From assembly GCF_001668675.1 (NCBI RefSeq), contig NZ_LZKQ01000028.1, forward strand, positions 1 through 39,572: 39,572 bases of DNA, written 5' to 3'. Origin of the DNA: Mycobacterium asiaticum. GTDB lineage: Bacteria; Actinomycetota; Actinomycetes; Mycobacteriales; Mycobacteriaceae. Positions 20,304-31,010 of this stretch are shown piece after piece (position 1 is the first letter of the stretch; every line of letters begins with the position of its first letter). Under the pieces are notes generated by a model. That model saw nothing but the letters and a program-made list of their open reading frames with translations. It did not search any database and had not been told where the DNA came from. The translations under genes and the position numbers were made by a program.

Positions 20304-23300
20304 GTGACCGCGGTGATCGAAATCGCCGCACCGCCCGAGGTGCCGCAGACGGGACCGAGCCGGCTTGCCGTGCTGCTGCCCGTGGTGATGTCAGCCGTAG
20401 CAATGGCAGTGGCGGCCGGTGCGCTTGTCGCGGGCTCGCCGGCGGCTCGTAACCCGAGCTATGTCCTCCTCCCGGTGATGATGTCGGCCTCGGCAGTGGT
20501 CACCGCGATCGCAGGACAGGGTCGGCGCCGCGGCGCGGCGATCGACGCAGTCCGCGACGAGTACCTCGCGTATCTCAGCGAGATGAGCGTTCAGGTCAGC
20601 GAAGTCGCCGGTGCGCAATATATGTCGCTTATCCGGGAGTTCCCGGACCCCGATTGTCTGTGGACGTTGAGCGGGCATCCCCAGCAGTGGGCGCGTCCGG
20701 TGAGCGATTCCGAAGGCCTCCGGGTCCGGGTCGGTGTCGCCAGGCAGCCGCTCGGCACCCGACTGGTCGCCGCCCGCCTTCCGCCCGAACGGCGCTGCGA
20801 TCCGGTCACCGTGGCGGCAATGCAACGGTTTCTCGAATTGCACAGCACGATCGAGGCGCCGACAGTGCTGCGGCTGCGCCCCGGTCACGCGGTCACAGTC
20901 GACGGCGACGCTGCCCAGGTACGTGGCTTGCTGCGCGCCATAATCTGCCGGCTCGCCTGCCGCTATGCGCCGGAGGACATGTCGATCGTCGGCGTCGGCG
21001 CCGGATGGGATTGGCTGAAGTGGCTGCCGCACAACCGGCATCCCCGATTGACCGACGCGCTGGGGCCGGCGCGGATGGTGTATCGCAGCGTCGCGCAGGC
21101 CCGCGACGCGTTGTCCGCCGGCGCGGCGCTAGTGGTTGTAATGATCCTCGATGTGCCCGACGCCGAACCGGTCCCGGGTGCGATAAGTCTGGTAGTCGGC
21201 CGCCACGCGACATCCATCGTGGTCCGGCACGCGGACGGGCAGCAGACACTGACTTGCCCGGACCGGCTTTCCGAGCTCGAGGCCGCAGTGTGCGCGCGCC
21301 GGCTGCTGGCCCGCACTGGCACGGCGCCGCCCGCAGGGGCCGGCCTGTTCCACGGGTTTGACAATCCGATTGTCCTGTGGCGCAACCAGCATCGGCGTGA
21401 CCGGCTCAGTGCCCCGATCGGTTCTGCTGCTGACGGGCAAACGGTCAACCTGGATATCAAGGAGGCGGCCGAACAGGGCATGGGGCCGCATGGGCTGTGC
21501 GTGGGAGCAACCGGGTCGGGTAAGTCCGAACTGCTGCGCACCATCGCGCTCGGCATGATCGCGCGCAACTCACCCGCGGTGCTCAATCTGCTTTTGGTGG
21601 ATTTCAAAGGCGGAGCGGCGTTTCTCGACTTTGTACGGGCGTCGCACGTGGCGGCGGTGATCACCAACCTCGCCGACGAAGCACCACTTGTCGCCCGGAT
21701 GCGCGAATCCCTTGCCGGGGAGATAAACCGGCGACAGCGGCTGCTCCGCGCCGCGGGCTGTGCCAGCCTCACCGCCTGCGCGCAGCGAAGGGGCACGGAC
21801 TCCGATTCGCTACCAACCCTTTTCATCATCGTCGACGAATTCTCCGAGTTGCTCAGCCAGCATCCCGACTTCGCCGACACGTTCGTGGCAATCGGCCGGC
21901 TGGGGCGGTCGCTAGGGATGCACCTGTTGCTGGCCAGCCAGCGGCTCGAGGAAGGAAGGCTGCGCGGACTGGAGGCGCACCTGTCCTATCGCCTGTGTCT
22001 GAAGACCCTGTCCGAGAGTGAGTCACGAGCCGTGCTGGGCACGACCGATGCCTACCACTTGCCGAACACACCCGGTGCCGGCTTCCTGCGGACCGCCGGT
22101 GGGGAGCTGGTCCGATTCCAGAGCGCGCTCGTCTCGCAACCGGGTGCGCCGACCCGGCCCACTGGCACCACACCCGGAGTGCCACAAAGGTTCACCGCTG
22201 ATCCCGCGGGGGATGTCACCGAAGCCATCCCAGTGCCGGCACCGTCCGTCCTGGACGGCGTCCTCGCTCGAGTCAAGGACCACGGACCGCCCGCCCACCC
22301 GGTATGGCTGCCGCCGCTGAGCACGGCGCCGACCCTCGGCCCGCTGTTGCGCGACGGCGAGCCGGCGGATTTGGCCGTGCCGATCGGTGTGGTGGACCGG
22401 CCCTACGAGCAGTCGCGCACTCCGCTGACGGTCGAGTTGTCCGGCGCCGCCGGCAATGTTGCGGTGGTGGGTGCGCCCCGGGCGGGCAAGTCGACCGCAC
22501 TGCGCACGGTGCTCACCGCGCTGGCCGCCACCCACGCCCCCGCACGGCTGCAGTTCTACTGCCTGGACTTCGGTGGCGGTGCGTTGTTCGCGCTCGCTGA
22601 TCTGCCGCACGTCGGCGCGGTGGCCGGCCGGTCCCAGCCCGGACTCGTCGCCCGCGTCGTCGGCGAACTCGAATCGATTCTGCGAACACGGGAGTGTTCT
22701 GGCCGAGACGGGCGCGGCGCCGACTCTGCTGATGTGATGCTGGTCGTCGACGGTTGGGCGGCGCTACGCCAGCAGTTCGACGGCCTCGAAGAGAGCATCA
22801 CCATGATTGCGGCGCAGGGCCTTTCGTATGGTGTGCATGTCGTGCTGTCGGCATCGCGCTGGGCTGAGATCAGGCCGGCGCTGAAAGACCAGATCGGCAC
22901 GCGCATCGAGTTGCGGCTCGGCGATCCGGCGGATTCCGAACTGGACCGCAGGCGAGCCCGAGAAGTGCCCCGCGACCATCCCGGTCGCGGTCTGAGCCCC
23001 GAAGGCCTGCACATGATGATGGCGCTGCCGGATCTGGAGGACGTCGAGATCCGCTGCGATGGTTCCGCGGCGCCGCCGATACCGCAGCTGCCCGCCCAGG
23101 TGAACCACGGGTCAATCCTTGCCGGTGCCGATAGACGGATGCTGCTCGGGCTCGGCGAGACCCGCTTGCAACCGGTCTTCGTCGATCTCGACAATGGCCG
23201 GCACCTACTCATATTGGGCGACAACGGATGCGGGAAAACCGCGACCCTGCGCGTCCTGTGCCGGGAGATCACCCGCGCCAAAACTGCCGCGCAAGCTCAA

Positions 23301-23825
23301 TTGTTCCTCGTCGACTACCGACGCACCCTGATCGGTGTCGTCGAGTCCGGACATCTGGGCGGCTATGCCATGTCGCCCGCGGCTTTGACCACGATGCTGC
23401 CGGACCTGATCGGTTTGCTGCGAGACCGGATGCCCACCGCTGACGTCGATCACGCGCAGCTGCGTACCAGGTCCTGGTGGACCGGTCCCGACGTCTATGT
23501 CGTCATCGACGACTATGACCTGGTCGCCGCCTCGACCGGCAACCCGCTGCTCCTCCTGCTCGAATACCTGCCGTACGCAACAGATCTCGGGCTGCACCTG
23601 GTGGTGGCGCGGCGCAGCGGAGGCGCCGCGCGCGCTCTGTATGAACCGCTGATCGCCGGCCTGCGCGATCTCGGCTGCATGGGCCTGATGATGAGCGGAC
23701 GCGCCGAGGACGGCGTGCTGCTCACCGCCCAGCCCGTCGGGCCGTTGCCACCGGGTCGCGGGGTGCTGATCACCCGCCCTGGCGTCGAGCAGGTGATTCA
23801 GGTGGGATGGGCCGCGCCGGCATGA
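20304..23825 (+). CDS. eccC4: ESX-4 FtsK/SpoIIIE-type ATPase EccC4
   Basis: A 1173-residue motor ATPase that recognises Esx substrates and powers export. Two transmembrane segments lie near residues 20-42 and 51-68, then three ATPase domains. Walker A motifs are GATGSGKS (K407), GAPRAGKS (K729) and GDNGCGKT (K978); matching acidic Walker B-like strands are [16 protein letters not shown] and VYVVIDDYD. Only the first domain has the DE pair expected of an active ATPase, as is usual in EccC. GTG at 20304 is forced: an in-frame stop lies at 20289. The stop overlaps the next gene by ATGA. Confidence 0.96.
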   Translation: MTAVIEIAAPPEVPQTGPSRLAVLLPVVMSAVAMAVAAGALVAGSPAARNPSYVLLPVMMSASAVVTAIAGQGRRRGAAIDAVRDEYLAYLSEMSVQVSEVAGAQYMSLIREFPDPDCLWTLSGHPQQWARPVSDSEGLRVRVGVARQPLGTRLVAARLPPERRCDPVTVAAMQRFLELHSTIEAPTVLRLRPGHAVTVDGDAAQVRGLLRAIICRLACRYAPEDMSIVGVGAGWDWLKWLPHNRHPRLTDALGPARMVYRSVAQARDALSAGAALVVVMILDVPDAEPVPGAISLVVGRHATSIVVRHADGQQTLTCPDRLSELEAAVCARRLLARTGTAPPAGAGLFHGFDNPIVLWRNQHRRDRLSAPIGSAADGQTVNLDIKEAAEQGMGPHGLCVGATGSGKSELLRTIALGMIARNSPAVLNLLLVDFKGGAAFLDFVRASHVAAVITNLADEAPLVARMRESLAGEINRRQRLLRAAGCASLTACAQRRGTDSDSLPTLFIIVDEFSELLSQHPDFADTFVAIGRLGRSLGMHLLLASQRLEEGRLRGLEAHLSYRLCLKTLSESESRAVLGTTDAYHLPNTPGAGFLRTAGGELVRFQSALVSQPGAPTRPTGTTPGVPQRFTADPAGDVTEAIPVPAPSVLDGVLARVKDHGPPAHPVWLPPLSTAPTLGPLLRDGEPADLAVPIGVVDRPYEQSRTPLTVELSGAAGNVAVVGAPRAGKSTALRTVLTALAATHAPARLQFYCLDFGGGALFALADLPHVGAVAGRSQPGLVARVVGELESILRTRECSGRDGRGADSADVMLVVDGWAALRQQFDGLEESITMIAAQGLSYGVHVVLSASRWAEIRPALKDQIGTRIELRLGDPADSELDRRRAREVPRDHPGRGLSPEGLHMMMALPDLEDVEIRCDGSAAPPIPQLPAQVNHGSILAGADRRMLLGLGETRLQPVFVDLDNGRHLLILGDNGCGKTATLRVLCREITRAKTAAQAQLFLVDYRRTLIGVVESGHLGGYAMSPAALTTMLPDLIGLLRDRMPTADVDHAQLRTRSWWTGPDVYVVIDDYDLVAASTGNPLLLLLEYLPYATDLGLHLVVARRSGGAARALYEPLIAGLRDLGCMGLMMSGRAEDGVLLTAQPVGPLPPGRGVLITRPGVEQVIQVGWAAPA

Positions 23826-25033
23826 CCGCACACCGTGCCGTCATCGCGGCCGGACCGGCAGCAGTACACCGATTATGTTGTGGTACGGCAGATTCCAGTG
23901 ACGTTGGCTTGATCGCGCTCGAAGCGATCGACGACCCGGTGGCGCTGTTGGACGAGCAACCCGTCTCGGCCGGCACTTTGTGGACGACCGCACTGCGCGC
24001 ACTGGCGGACGGACATCACGGTGGTCCGATCGTCGTGCACCCGTCCTGGTGGCCGACTTCACGAGTGGACGTGATCACCGCGGCCGCGAGCACCCTGACC
24101 GGCGCCACCCTGCAGCCGCGGTCGTGGCTGACTCGGGGTGGGTCCACGGATTCGACGGTCGTGGTGGAGATCGCCGACCGACTGGTGGCGATCGCAGGAC
24201 GCGAGCTCACTGCGGTGTCGCGACGGATGCACAAGCGGCTCGCCGGGGAAGTGGCGGCCGCCGTCGAGACGACGGCGCCACGTGCCGCGGTGCTGATCGA
24301 TGCGCCCGGCGCGGTACCGGGCGCGCCGCTGCTCGCCGGTCAGATCGCCGCCGCCCTCACCGCACGCGGGCACACCGTCACAAAGATCGACGACGCCGCA
24401 CTGGGCCGACGAGCGGCAGCGGCTGCGGCGAGCGGCGAGCAACTCGGCCTTCCCGCGCCGGTGCGGCCCCGGTCCCGGGTGCGTGTTGCGGCCTCCACGG
24501 TGGCTGCTGTCGTCGCCATGGGGGTCGTCGCGACCCTGGTGACCGTCTCGGTGCCGGCCACCGACGCCGCGGGTCCGCCACGCTCGCCGGAGCCACCACC
24601 GGCCCCGACGACGGTGCTGGTGGAAGGCCAGGTGGCGCTGACCGTCCCGGCCGCCTGGCTGACCCAGCGGGTGACTGACGGGCCAGGGTCGGCGCGCGTG
24701 CAGGTCACCTCGCCGGCGGACCCGGAGGTCGCGCTGCACATCACCCAATCGCCGACGCCGGGGGAGACGCTGACCGGCGCCGCCGACCGGCTCCGACGAG
24801 CCTTCGACGCCGAACCCGCGGGGGTGTTCGTCGACTTCGATCCGTCCGGCCTCAGCGCCGGCAGACCAGCAGTCACCTACCGCGAAGTCCGGCCGGGTCA
24901 CGACGTGCGCTGGAGCGTGCTGCTGGACGGATCCGTGCGGATCAGCGTTGGATGCCAGAGTCGGCCCCAGTCCCCGGACGCCGTCCGCGACGCTTGCGAG
25001 CAGGCCGTGCGGTCGGCCCACGCGGTTCATTGA
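23822..25033 (+). CDS. ESX-4-associated membrane protein, Rv3446c family
   Basis: A 403-residue protein at the Rv3446c position of ESX-4 loci (family known as type VII secretion-associated, Rv3446c type). Its role is unknown. The N-terminal 215 residues look cytoplasmic ([20 protein letters not shown]; no P-loop seen). A single transmembrane helix is at about 221-245 ([21 protein letters not shown]), then a Pro-rich linker and an outside domain (about 265-403) with [10 protein letters not shown] and [19 protein letters not shown] at 23822 overlaps the eccC4 stop (ATGA); another ATG 15 bases upstream is possible but lacks that coupling. Confidence 0.88.
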   Translation: MTAHRAVIAAGPAAVHRLCCGTADSSDVGLIALEAIDDPVALLDEQPVSAGTLWTTALRALADGHHGGPIVVHPSWWPTSRVDVITAAASTLTGATLQPRSWLTRGGSTDSTVVVEIADRLVAIAGRELTAVSRRMHKRLAGEVAAAVETTAPRAAVLIDAPGAVPGAPLLAGQIAAALTARGHTVTKIDDAALGRRAAAAAASGEQLGLPAPVRPRSRVRVAASTVAAVVAMGVVATLVTVSVPATDAAGPPRSPEPPPAPTTVLVEGQVALTVPAAWLTQRVTDGPGSARVQVTSPADPEVALHITQSPTPGETLTGAADRLRRAFDAEPAGVFVDFDPSGLSAGRPAVTYREVRPGHDVRWSVLLDGSVRISVGCQSRPQSPDAVRDACEQAVRSAHAVH

Positions 25034-25097
25034 CCCGTCCGCGAATCCGTCGCGAAGAAGAGGGAACCGAACGGACTCGGCGACGGTCCAATCCGGT

Positions 25098-25406
25098 ATG
25101 AGCACCCTGAACACCGATTTCGATTTGATGCGGTCGGTCGCGGCCACCACGGACACCCGCAACGAGGAGATTCGTGCGATGCTGCACGCCTTCATCGGCC
25201 GGATGAGCGCCGTGCCCACCTCGGTGTGGGCCGGGTTGGCGGCGACGCGGTTCAAGGAGGTCCTGGACCGTTGGAACGCCGAGTCGACGCGCCTGTACCA
25301 CGCCCTGCACGGCATCGCGGAGACGATTCGGTCCAACGAGGCCGCCTTGCGCGAGTCCGGCCACAGCCATGCCCACCACATTGGCGCGGCGGCGGGCGCA
25401 CTGTGA
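25098..25406 (+). CDS. esxU: ESAT-6-like WXG100 protein EsxU
   Basis: A 102-residue helical-hairpin protein that pairs with EsxT and is the expected ESX-4 substrate. The turn motif is W44-A-G46 in [40 protein letters not shown] N-terminus and [19 protein letters not shown] are nearly those of Rv3445c. ATG at 25098 is chosen by homology; an in-frame ATG 50 codons upstream would run inside the previous gene. Its stop overlaps the esxT GTG by 4 bases (GTGA), fitting a stoichiometric pair. Confidence 0.95.
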   Translation: MSTLNTDFDLMRSVAATTDTRNEEIRAMLHAFIGRMSAVPTSVWAGLAATRFKEVLDRWNAESTRLYHALHGIAETIRSNEAALRESGHSHAHHIGAAAGAL

Positions 25407-25708
25407 ACGAAGCCGCGCTGTCGTACAACTTCGACGCGATCGAACACTCGGTCCGCCAGGAAATCCACACCACCTCCGCACGCCTGGAATCCGCGCTCGA
25501 GGAGCTCAGATCCCGCATTGCGCCCCTGCAACAGCTGTGGACCCGCGAGGCCGCCGCGGCCTATCAGGCCGAACAACTCAAGTGGCATCAGGCGGCCACC
25601 GCGCTCAATGAGATCCTGAACCAGCTGGGCCACGCGGTCCGCGACGGCGCCGACGAGGTGGCCAGCGCCGATCGCCGGGCCGCCGGTAGCTGGGCACGCC
25701 CGTTTTGA
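25403..25708 (+). CDS. esxT: ESAT-6-like protein EsxT
   Basis: A 101-residue WXG100-family partner of EsxU. The sequence [20 protein letters not shown] and [20 protein letters not shown] matches Rv3444c. The turn is W46-T-R48, so the Gly of WxG is replaced by Arg, as I recall for EsxT. No YxxxD/E export signal is seen at the C-terminus ([13 protein letters not shown]). Start GTG at 25403, coupled to esxU. The following 168 bases hold the rplM leader. Confidence 0.94.
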   Translation: MNEAALSYNFDAIEHSVRQEIHTTSARLESALEELRSRIAPLQQLWTREAAAAYQAEQLKWHQAATALNEILNQLGHAVRDGADEVASADRRAAGSWARPF

Positions 25709-25876
25709 CCTGCGGGGATGCGGATCGGTAAGCTGCTCCGTTGGCGTGCGGTACGCCGGGGCTCGGGTCAACGTCGGTCGCCGAGGACAACCCCAGCCGC
25801 AATCGCCTGACCGGCCCCCGGCTCACACCGGGATCCAACCCGAGCTACCAGGCTCGCAGAGAAAGAGGTAAGCGCT

Positions 25877-26320
25877 GTGCCTACATACGCGCCCAAGGCG
25901 GGTGACACCACCAGGTCGTGGTACGTCATCGACGCCACGGACGTGGTGCTTGGCCGTCTTGCCGTCGCGGCAGCCAATCTGTTGCGCGGCAAGCACAAGC
26001 CGACGTTCGCGCCCAATGTCGACGGCGGTGACTTCGTCATCGTCATCAACGCCGAAAAGGTCGCCATCAGCGGCGACAAACTGCAGAGCAAGATGGCTTA
26101 CAGCCACTCGGGTTATCCCGGCGGTCTGCGCAAGCGCAGCATCGGCGAGCTGCTGGAGAAGCACCCCGACCGCGTAGTGGAGAAGGCGATCGTCGGCATG
26201 CTGCCCAAGAACAAGCTGAGCCGGCAGATCCAGAAGAAGCTTCGCGTCTACGCGGGCCCGGAGCATCCGCACACCGCTCAGCAGCCCGTTCCGTTCGAGA
26301 TCAAGCAGGTGGCGCAATGA
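25877..26320 (+). CDS. rplM: 50S ribosomal protein L13
   Basis: A 147-residue early-assembly protein of the 50S subunit. Marks are [46 protein letters not shown] and [26 protein letters not shown] at 25877 follows AGAGG. The stop overlaps the rpsI ATG (ATGA), giving the conserved rplM-rpsI pair. The gap 25709-25876 holds its leader and promoter, in which I could not identify firm hexamers. Confidence 0.97.
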   Translation: MPTYAPKAGDTTRSWYVIDATDVVLGRLAVAAANLLRGKHKPTFAPNVDGGDFVIVINAEKVAISGDKLQSKMAYSHSGYPGGLRKRSIGELLEKHPDRVVEKAIVGMLPKNKLSRQIQKKLRVYAGPEHPHTAQQPVPFEIKQVAQ

Positions 26321-26781
26321 CCGAGACCGTGGAAACCACCGAGGTGACCGAGACCGCGGCCGAAGACACGGCCGTCGCCGAATCGTTCGTGTTCGAGCGC
26401 CCCATCCAGACGGTCGGCCGCCGCAAGGAAGCCGTCGTCCGGGTTCGTCTCGTCCCGGGTACCGGCAAGTTCGACCTCAACGGCCGCAGCCTGGAGGACT
26501 ACTTCCCCAACAAGGTGCACCAGCAGCTGATCAAGGCCCCGCTGGTCACCGTGGAGCGGCTGGACAACTACGACATCTACGCGCTGCTGCACGGCGGAGG
26601 CCCGTCCGGCCAGGCCGGCGCCCTGCGCCTGGGCATCGCCCGCGCGCTGATCATCGCTTCGCCGGAGGACCGCCCGGCGCTGAAGAAGGCCGGGTTCCTC
26701 ACCCGTGACCCGCGCGCCACCGAGCGCAAGAAGTACGGCCTGAAGAAGGCCCGCAAGGCGCCTCAGTACAGCAAGCGCTGA
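26317..26781 (+). CDS. rpsI: 30S ribosomal protein S9
   Basis: A 154-residue protein whose basic C-terminal tail reaches the P-site tRNA. A Thr/Glu-rich N-terminal extension (about 25 residues, [15 protein letters not shown]) precedes the S9 fold: [40 protein letters not shown] and the end [20 protein letters not shown] at 26317 is coupled to rplM. A hairpin follows its stop by 17 bases. Confidence 0.97.
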   Translation: MTETVETTEVTETAAEDTAVAESFVFERPIQTVGRRKEAVVRVRLVPGTGKFDLNGRSLEDYFPNKVHQQLIKAPLVTVERLDNYDIYALLHGGGPSGQAGALRLGIARALIIASPEDRPALKKAGFLTRDPRATERKKYGLKKARKAPQYSKR

Positions 26782-26798
26782 TCAGTCACTGGCAGGCT

Positions 26799-26817
26799 GC
26801 GGGCGTGTATCGCCCGC
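26799..26817 (+). terminator. hairpin terminator candidate after rpsI
   Basis: GCGGGCG / CGCCCGC form a perfect 7-base GC stem around loop TGTAT, 17 bases after the rpsI stop. No U-tract follows, as in the I-shaped hairpins proposed as mycobacterial terminators. The remaining 112 bases before glmM would then hold its own promoter, which I could not pinpoint. Confidence 0.55.
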
Positions 26818-26929
26818 GCGATATCTACGCATGTTTCGGCGTGTCGCGGGTACTCGACGCACGCTCGCAGCCAACAGTGGTTATCTGCACGCTCGCCATG
26901 TGTGAGCCAACTGTGAGAGGTTTGTCCGC

Positions 26930-28267
26930 ATGGGTCGACTATTCGGCACCGACGGCGTACGCGGAGTCGCCAATCGTGAGTTGACCGCCGAATTGGCGCT
27001 CGCGCTGGGCGCCGCAGCGGCACGCCACCTGGCCAACTCGGCCGGTCCGGGCCGACGCGTCGCCGTGATCGGCCGGGATCCCCGCGCCAGCGGCGAAATG
27101 CTGGAAGCGGCGGTGATCGCCGGCCTGACCAGTCAGGGCGTCGACGCCCTGCGGGTAGGGGTGCTCCCCACCCCCGCAGTGGCCTATCTGACCAGCGCCT
27201 ACGACGCCGACTTCGGTGTGATGATCTCCGCGTCGCACAACCCGATGCCCGATAACGGCATCAAGATCTTCGGCCCCGGCGGCCACAAACTCGACGACGA
27301 CACCGAAGACCGCATCGAGGACCTCGTCGCCGCCGGCCCCGGGTTGCGGCCGGTCGGCGCGGGCATCGGCCGGGTTCTGGACGCCGCCGACGCGGCCGAC
27401 CGCTACCTGCGCCACGTCGGCAAGGCCAGCACCAGCCGCCTCGACGGGCTCACCGTTGTCGTCGACTGCGCGCACGGCGCCGCGTCCGCTGCGGCCCCGG
27501 CGGCCTACCGCGCGGCGGGCGCACGGGTCATCGCCATCAACGCCGATCCCAACGGCCTGAACATCAACGACGGGTGCGGTTCGACGCACCTGGATTCGCT
27601 GCGCGCCGCCGTCGTCGACCACCGCGCCGACCTGGGGCTGGCGCACGACGGCGACGCCGACCGCTGCCTGGCCGTCGACGCCAACGGCGAGCTTGTCGAC
27701 GGCGACACCATCATGGTGGTGCTGGCGCTGGCCATGAAGGAGGCCGGTGAACTCGCCTCCGACACGCTGGTGGCGACCGTGATGAGCAACCTCGGTCTGC
27801 ATCTGGCCATGCGCGCGGCCGGCGTGACGGTGCGCACCACCGGCGTCGGCGACCGCTACGTCCTGGAAGAGCTGCGGGCCGGCGGTTACAGCCTCGGCGG
27901 CGAGCAGTCCGGACACATCGTGATGCCGGCGCTGGGATCCACCGGCGACGGCATCGTCACCGGGCTGCGGCTGATGACCCGCATGGTCCAGACCGGTTCT
28001 TCCCTGGCCGTCCTCGCGTCGGCGATGCGCTCCCTGCCGCAGGTGTTGATCAACGTTCAGGTGGCGGACAAGGCCACCGCCGCCGCCGCGCCATCGGTGC
28101 GCGACGCGGTCGACCAGGCCGAGGCCGAACTCGGTGACACCGGGCGAATTCTATTGCGGCCCTCTGGAACCGAGCCGATGATCCGGGTGATGGTGGAGGC
28201 CGCCGACGAGGAAGTTGCGCAACGGTTGGCCGGAACTGTGGCCGACGCGGTCAGCGCCGCCGGCTGA
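26930..28267 (+). CDS. glmM: phosphoglucosamine mutase GlmM (MrsA)
   Basis: A 445-residue mutase converting glucosamine-6-phosphate to glucosamine-1-phosphate for UDP-GlcNAc and hence peptidoglycan. The phosphoserine is S102 in [13 protein letters not shown]. The Mg-binding loop is DGDADR (240-245). Sugar and phosphate loops GGEQSGHI and [12 protein letters not shown] are present. ATG at 26930 follows GAGAGG, giving [12 protein letters not shown]. With glmS 4.5 kb downstream on the same strand it supplies the same pathway. Confidence 0.97.
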   Translation: MGRLFGTDGVRGVANRELTAELALALGAAAARHLANSAGPGRRVAVIGRDPRASGEMLEAAVIAGLTSQGVDALRVGVLPTPAVAYLTSAYDADFGVMISASHNPMPDNGIKIFGPGGHKLDDDTEDRIEDLVAAGPGLRPVGAGIGRVLDAADAADRYLRHVGKASTSRLDGLTVVVDCAHGAASAAAPAAYRAAGARVIAINADPNGLNINDGCGSTHLDSLRAAVVDHRADLGLAHDGDADRCLAVDANGELVDGDTIMVVLALAMKEAGELASDTLVATVMSNLGLHLAMRAAGVTVRTTGVGDRYVLEELRAGGYSLGGEQSGHIVMPALGSTGDGIVTGLRLMTRMVQTGSSLAVLASAMRSLPQVLINVQVADKATAAAAPSVRDAVDQAEAELGDTGRILLRPSGTEPMIRVMVEAADEEVAQRLAGTVADAVSAAG

Positions 28268-28278
28268 GCCGGAAATCT

Positions 28279-28309
28279 CGGGGGAACCCCGACGCCTCGG
28301 GCGGCGTCG
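28279..28309 (+). other. two adjoining hairpins between glmM and the next gene
   Basis: CGGGG/CCCCG (28279-28283 with 28287-28291) is followed by CGACGCC/GGCGTCG (28290-28296 with 28303-28309; loop TCGGGC). The two share bases 28290-28291, so both stems cannot be complete at once. They end 8 bases before the next ATG, against its GGATTAGG ribosome-binding site. This could be a glmM terminator or a translation control element. Confidence 0.45.
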
Positions 28310-28317
28310 GATTAGGT

Positions 28318-28605
28318 ATGAGACTCGATAACGCGGCGGTGCGCTCGATCGCCGACCAGTTCAGTGCGGCGTCCGAACTGATCGATGACGCGGCGCGAAT
28401 GCACTTGGCGCAGTTGACTTTCGGTGGTGGCCGGGCGGGCCGGTCGTACGCGGCCGGCGGAGACGGGGTGCGGGCCGGGCTGGCCGGGTTGGCCGGTGAC
28501 TTGGCGCGGTGGTCACGCGCGGCCGCCGAGATCGCCGCCGCGCTGCGGGAGGGCGCCGAGCGCTACGCCGACGCCGAGTTGTATGCCGCCGCCCGGATCG
28601 CCTGA
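28318..28605 (+). CDS. small ESX-substrate-like protein (Rv3440c position)
   Basis: A 95-residue protein of unknown function at the Rv3440c position. It is predicted all-helical: MRLDNAAVRSIADQFSAASE, then a Gly/Arg-rich turn (FGGGRAGRSYAAGG), then a second helix with WSRAAAEIAAALREGAERYADAE. Y83-A-D-A-E87 fits the YxxxD/E export signal at the end of the second helix of type VII substrates. Together these features resemble EspC/WXG100-like proteins, though no WxG turn is present. The ATG at 28318 follows GGATTAGG. Its stop overlaps the next start (TGATG). The substrate role is inference. Confidence 0.8.
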   Translation: MRLDNAAVRSIADQFSAASELIDDAARMHLAQLTFGGGRAGRSYAAGGDGVRAGLAGLAGDLARWSRAAAEIAAALREGAERYADAELYAAARIA

Positions 28606-29945
28606 TGGCCGATCGACTGGACGTCGCCGGACGCCTGGCCGAAGGACTGCCCGCCATCGAGCACACCGAGACGTATGCGCGGGCCTGCCACGATCCGCTG
28701 CCGGTTCGCGAACTGTACGGCAGCGAAGACGGACTCGACCTTCATGCGCTGGACGCCGATTGTGCGCGGTTGCGGGAGGCGGCCATCGTGGTCGCCGAGG
28801 CGCTGCGGTCACAGCGCGCGCAGGTTTCCGTGCTGATGCAGGCGTGGACCGGCGCGGGCGCCGACGCCGCCGTTGCGTTCGTTCATCGCCACTGCGACAC
28901 CGCGGACGCCGTTGTCACCGAACTCCGCACCGCGGCCGAGCAACTCGAGTCGCTACGGGACAACCTGTGGCACCTCGTCGACTCGCGAGTGACGACGACC
29001 GTCGCCGTTGACGAGCGGACCGAGGCGCAGCGCCCGGTGTGGCTGGCCGCGGCCGCCGCCGTCACCGCCGGCGCGGGCGATCGGACGGCCGCTTACGAAG
29101 TGGTGGAGCGGCAGATAAAACCCCACGTGGACAACGCGATTCGCCAGGATTGGCTGACCGCGATGCGTGCCACGACCGCGGCTGTAGCGGCGTCCTACGA
29201 CATGGTCGCCGACCGGCTGGCCGCCGTGCCGCGAGCCTCGTTCGAGATCCCGGGCGATCTGGGGCCGCGCGGCCCGCTGGTAGCGGCCGCGGCCAATTCC
29301 GCGGTCGCCACCGGGCCGGCGCCGGTTGCGGGTTTCGCCGCCGGGTCATCGACTCCGCCGGTCACCGCAGCGAGGTCAGCGGCTCCCGCGTCGGTGAGTC
29401 CGAATGTGCCACTAGCACAACCGGACTCGGGAACAGTGCCGAGTGGTGCTTCCGGCATGACGGGCGGCGGGTCGGGCATGTCCGGCGGCGGCTTGGGCGG
29501 TGGCGGTGACCTGGGCGGACTCGGCGGGGTCGGCGGACTCGGCGGTCTCGGCGGACTGGCCAGCCGGATCGTCCAGGCGATGAGTGGTCTGCTGGATTCG
29601 ACGGCCGACCCACCCGGCGACGACGCCTTCGGCGCTGACCCCGACGACGATCCGGACGGGGAACGCAAGAAGCCGCACCATCCCGAGGCTGACGACGGGC
29701 CCCAGGTCGCGAAGACCGTGACACCGCCCGGTCAACCGGTGACCGAGCAACCCGCGCCCGGTCAACCGGCCGCCGAGCAACCCGCGCCCGGTCAACCGGC
29801 CGCGTCACCGCCGGCTGGTTCTCCCGCGGCCACACCGATTGCTCAACCCCCGCCGGCCCAGGCCCCGCCCATGCCCATGCCCGTGCCCGCAGGGAAGACG
29901 CCCTGCGAGATCGCAGCGGACGAACTGCCCAAGGCGGGGCAATGA
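28605..29945 (+). CDS. Ala/Pro-rich protein with WxG-like helical N-terminus (Rv3439c position)
   Basis: A 446-residue protein of unknown function, coupled to the preceding small gene by TGATG. Residues 1-210 are helical, with a W81-T-G83 turn in VLMQAWTGAGADAAV, recalling WXG100/ESX partner domains. Residues about 280-340 are Gly-rich (GGGSGMSGGGLGGGG). The rest is acidic then Pro-rich with PGQPAAEQPA repeats. It ends PCEIAADELPKAGQ with a lone cysteine. No signal peptide or membrane helix is visible. ATG at 28605 is chosen by coupling; the extra upstream residues in frame are Arg-rich shadow sequence. Convergent with the next gene, 4 bases between stops. Confidence 0.8.
   Translation: MADRLDVAGRLAEGLPAIEHTETYARACHDPLPVRELYGSEDGLDLHALDADCARLREAAIVVAEALRSQRAQVSVLMQAWTGAGADAAVAFVHRHCDTADAVVTELRTAAEQLESLRDNLWHLVDSRVTTTVAVDERTEAQRPVWLAAAAAVTAGAGDRTAAYEVVERQIKPHVDNAIRQDWLTAMRATTAAVAASYDMVADRLAAVPRASFEIPGDLGPRGPLVAAAANSAVATGPAPVAGFAAGSSTPPVTAARSAAPASVSPNVPLAQPDSGTVPSGASGMTGGGSGMSGGGLGGGGDLGGLGGVGGLGGLGGLASRIVQAMSGLLDSTADPPGDDAFGADPDDDPDGERKKPHHPEADDGPQVAKTVTPPGQPVTEQPAPGQPAAEQPAPGQPAASPPAGSPAATPIAQPPPAQAPPMPMPVPAGKTPCEIAADELPKAGQ
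29727..29803 (+). repeat. 30-base tandem repeat coding PGQPxxEQPA
   Basis: Two full 30-base units (29727-29756 and 29757-29786) and a partial third begin CCCGGTCAACCGG. They encode PGQPVTEQPA, PGQPAAEQPA and PGQPAA. The 30-base period keeps the frame, so copy number can vary between strains without breaking the gene. Confidence 0.75.
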
Positions 29946-29949
29946 GCGG

Positions 29950-30993
29950 TCAGGAGGGCCGAATCTGTAGCAGCTCTTCGACATAACGCACCGCCTCGCC
30001 CGCGTCGGTGGTCACCGGCCGCACCAGCAGTGTCGTCACTCCCGCTTCGGCGAACACGGCCAGTCGTTCGGCGACGAACCCGCGTGGGCCGATCAACGAG
30101 ACGCCGCGGACCAACTCGTCGGGCAGCGCGTCGATCGCCTCACGTTTGCGACCGGCCAGATACAACTCCTGGATCCGGTCCGCGACCTCGCCGAACCCGT
30201 AGCGGGTTGCCAGACTGTGGTAGAAATTCCGGCCCTTGGCACCCATCCCGCCGATGTAGAGCGCCAATTGCGGTTTGGTCCAAGCCAACCGGTCCTCGAC
30301 GTCGTCGCCGATGGCCAACGACGTGCCGACCATGACGTCCAGCGGGCCCAATGCGGGGTCGCGCTTTGCGGCACCGGCCGCCAGCGCCTCACCCCACACC
30401 AGATGCGCCTTGTCCGGATAGTAGAACGCCGGTTGCCACCCCTCGGCGATCTCCGCGGTGAGTTCGACATTCTTGGGTCCCAGCGACGCGATCGAGATTG
30501 GAATGCGTTCGCGCACCGGGTGATTGATCAGGTGCAGGGCCTTACCCAGCCCGGTGCCGCGGTCGGCGGGCAGCGGGATCTGGTAGTGCTTGCCGTCGTA
30601 GTGCAGCCGTTCCCGCCGCCACACCCGCCGGCAGATCTCCGCGGTCTCGCGGGTGCGGCCCAGTGGGGCGTCGAATTCGATGCCGTGGAATCCCTCGATC
30701 ACCTGCGGCCCGGACGTGCCGATCCCGAGGTGGAACCGTCCGCCCGAAACATAGTCCAGGCCCGCCGCCGTCATCGCCAGCAGCGACGGCGAGCGGATAT
30801 AGATCGGCACCACGCCGGAGGCCAGCTCGACCCGATTGGTCTTGGCCGCCAGATAACCCAGCTGACTGATGGCGTCGAAGGCATACGCCTCGGCCACGAC
30901 CGCAACATCAATACCCGACTTCTCGAGCTCGACGACGCGGTCAACGGCCTCGTGAAACCCGCCCGTGTAGTCCAGCGCGATCCCGATTCGCAT
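29950..30993 (-). CDS. LLM-class F420-dependent oxidoreductase (Rv3520c-like)
   Basis: A 347-residue luciferase-like TIM-barrel oxidoreductase, a different subfamily from the 8-9.7 kb pair. Marks are MRIGIALDYTGGFHEAVDRV, VAEAYAFDAISQLGYLA, LDYVSGGRFHLGIGTSGPQV and HYQIPLP. The layout resembles Rv3520c-type enzymes (GPKNVELTAEIAEGW, LALYIGGMGAKGRNF). F420 use is family knowledge; the substrate is unknown. I use ATG at 30993; a GTG nine bases upstream is possible. It is the last gene of a four-gene minus-strand run, 17 bases after the SnoaL-like gene. I do not recall an equivalent at this place in M. tuberculosis. Confidence 0.86.
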   Translation of the reverse strand: MRIGIALDYTGGFHEAVDRVVELEKSGIDVAVVAEAYAFDAISQLGYLAAKTNRVELASGVVPIYIRSPSLLAMTAAGLDYVSGGRFHLGIGTSGPQVIEGFHGIEFDAPLGRTRETAEICRRVWRRERLHYDGKHYQIPLPADRGTGLGKALHLINHPVRERIPISIASLGPKNVELTAEIAEGWQPAFYYPDKAHLVWGEALAAGAAKRDPALGPLDVMVGTSLAIGDDVEDRLAWTKPQLALYIGGMGAKGRNFYHSLATRYGFGEVADRIQELYLAGRKREAIDALPDELVRGVSLIGPRGFVAERLAVFAEAGVTTLLVRPVTTDAGEAVRYVEELLQIRPS

Positions 30994-31010
30994 CAACGAC
31001 ACTTACCACG

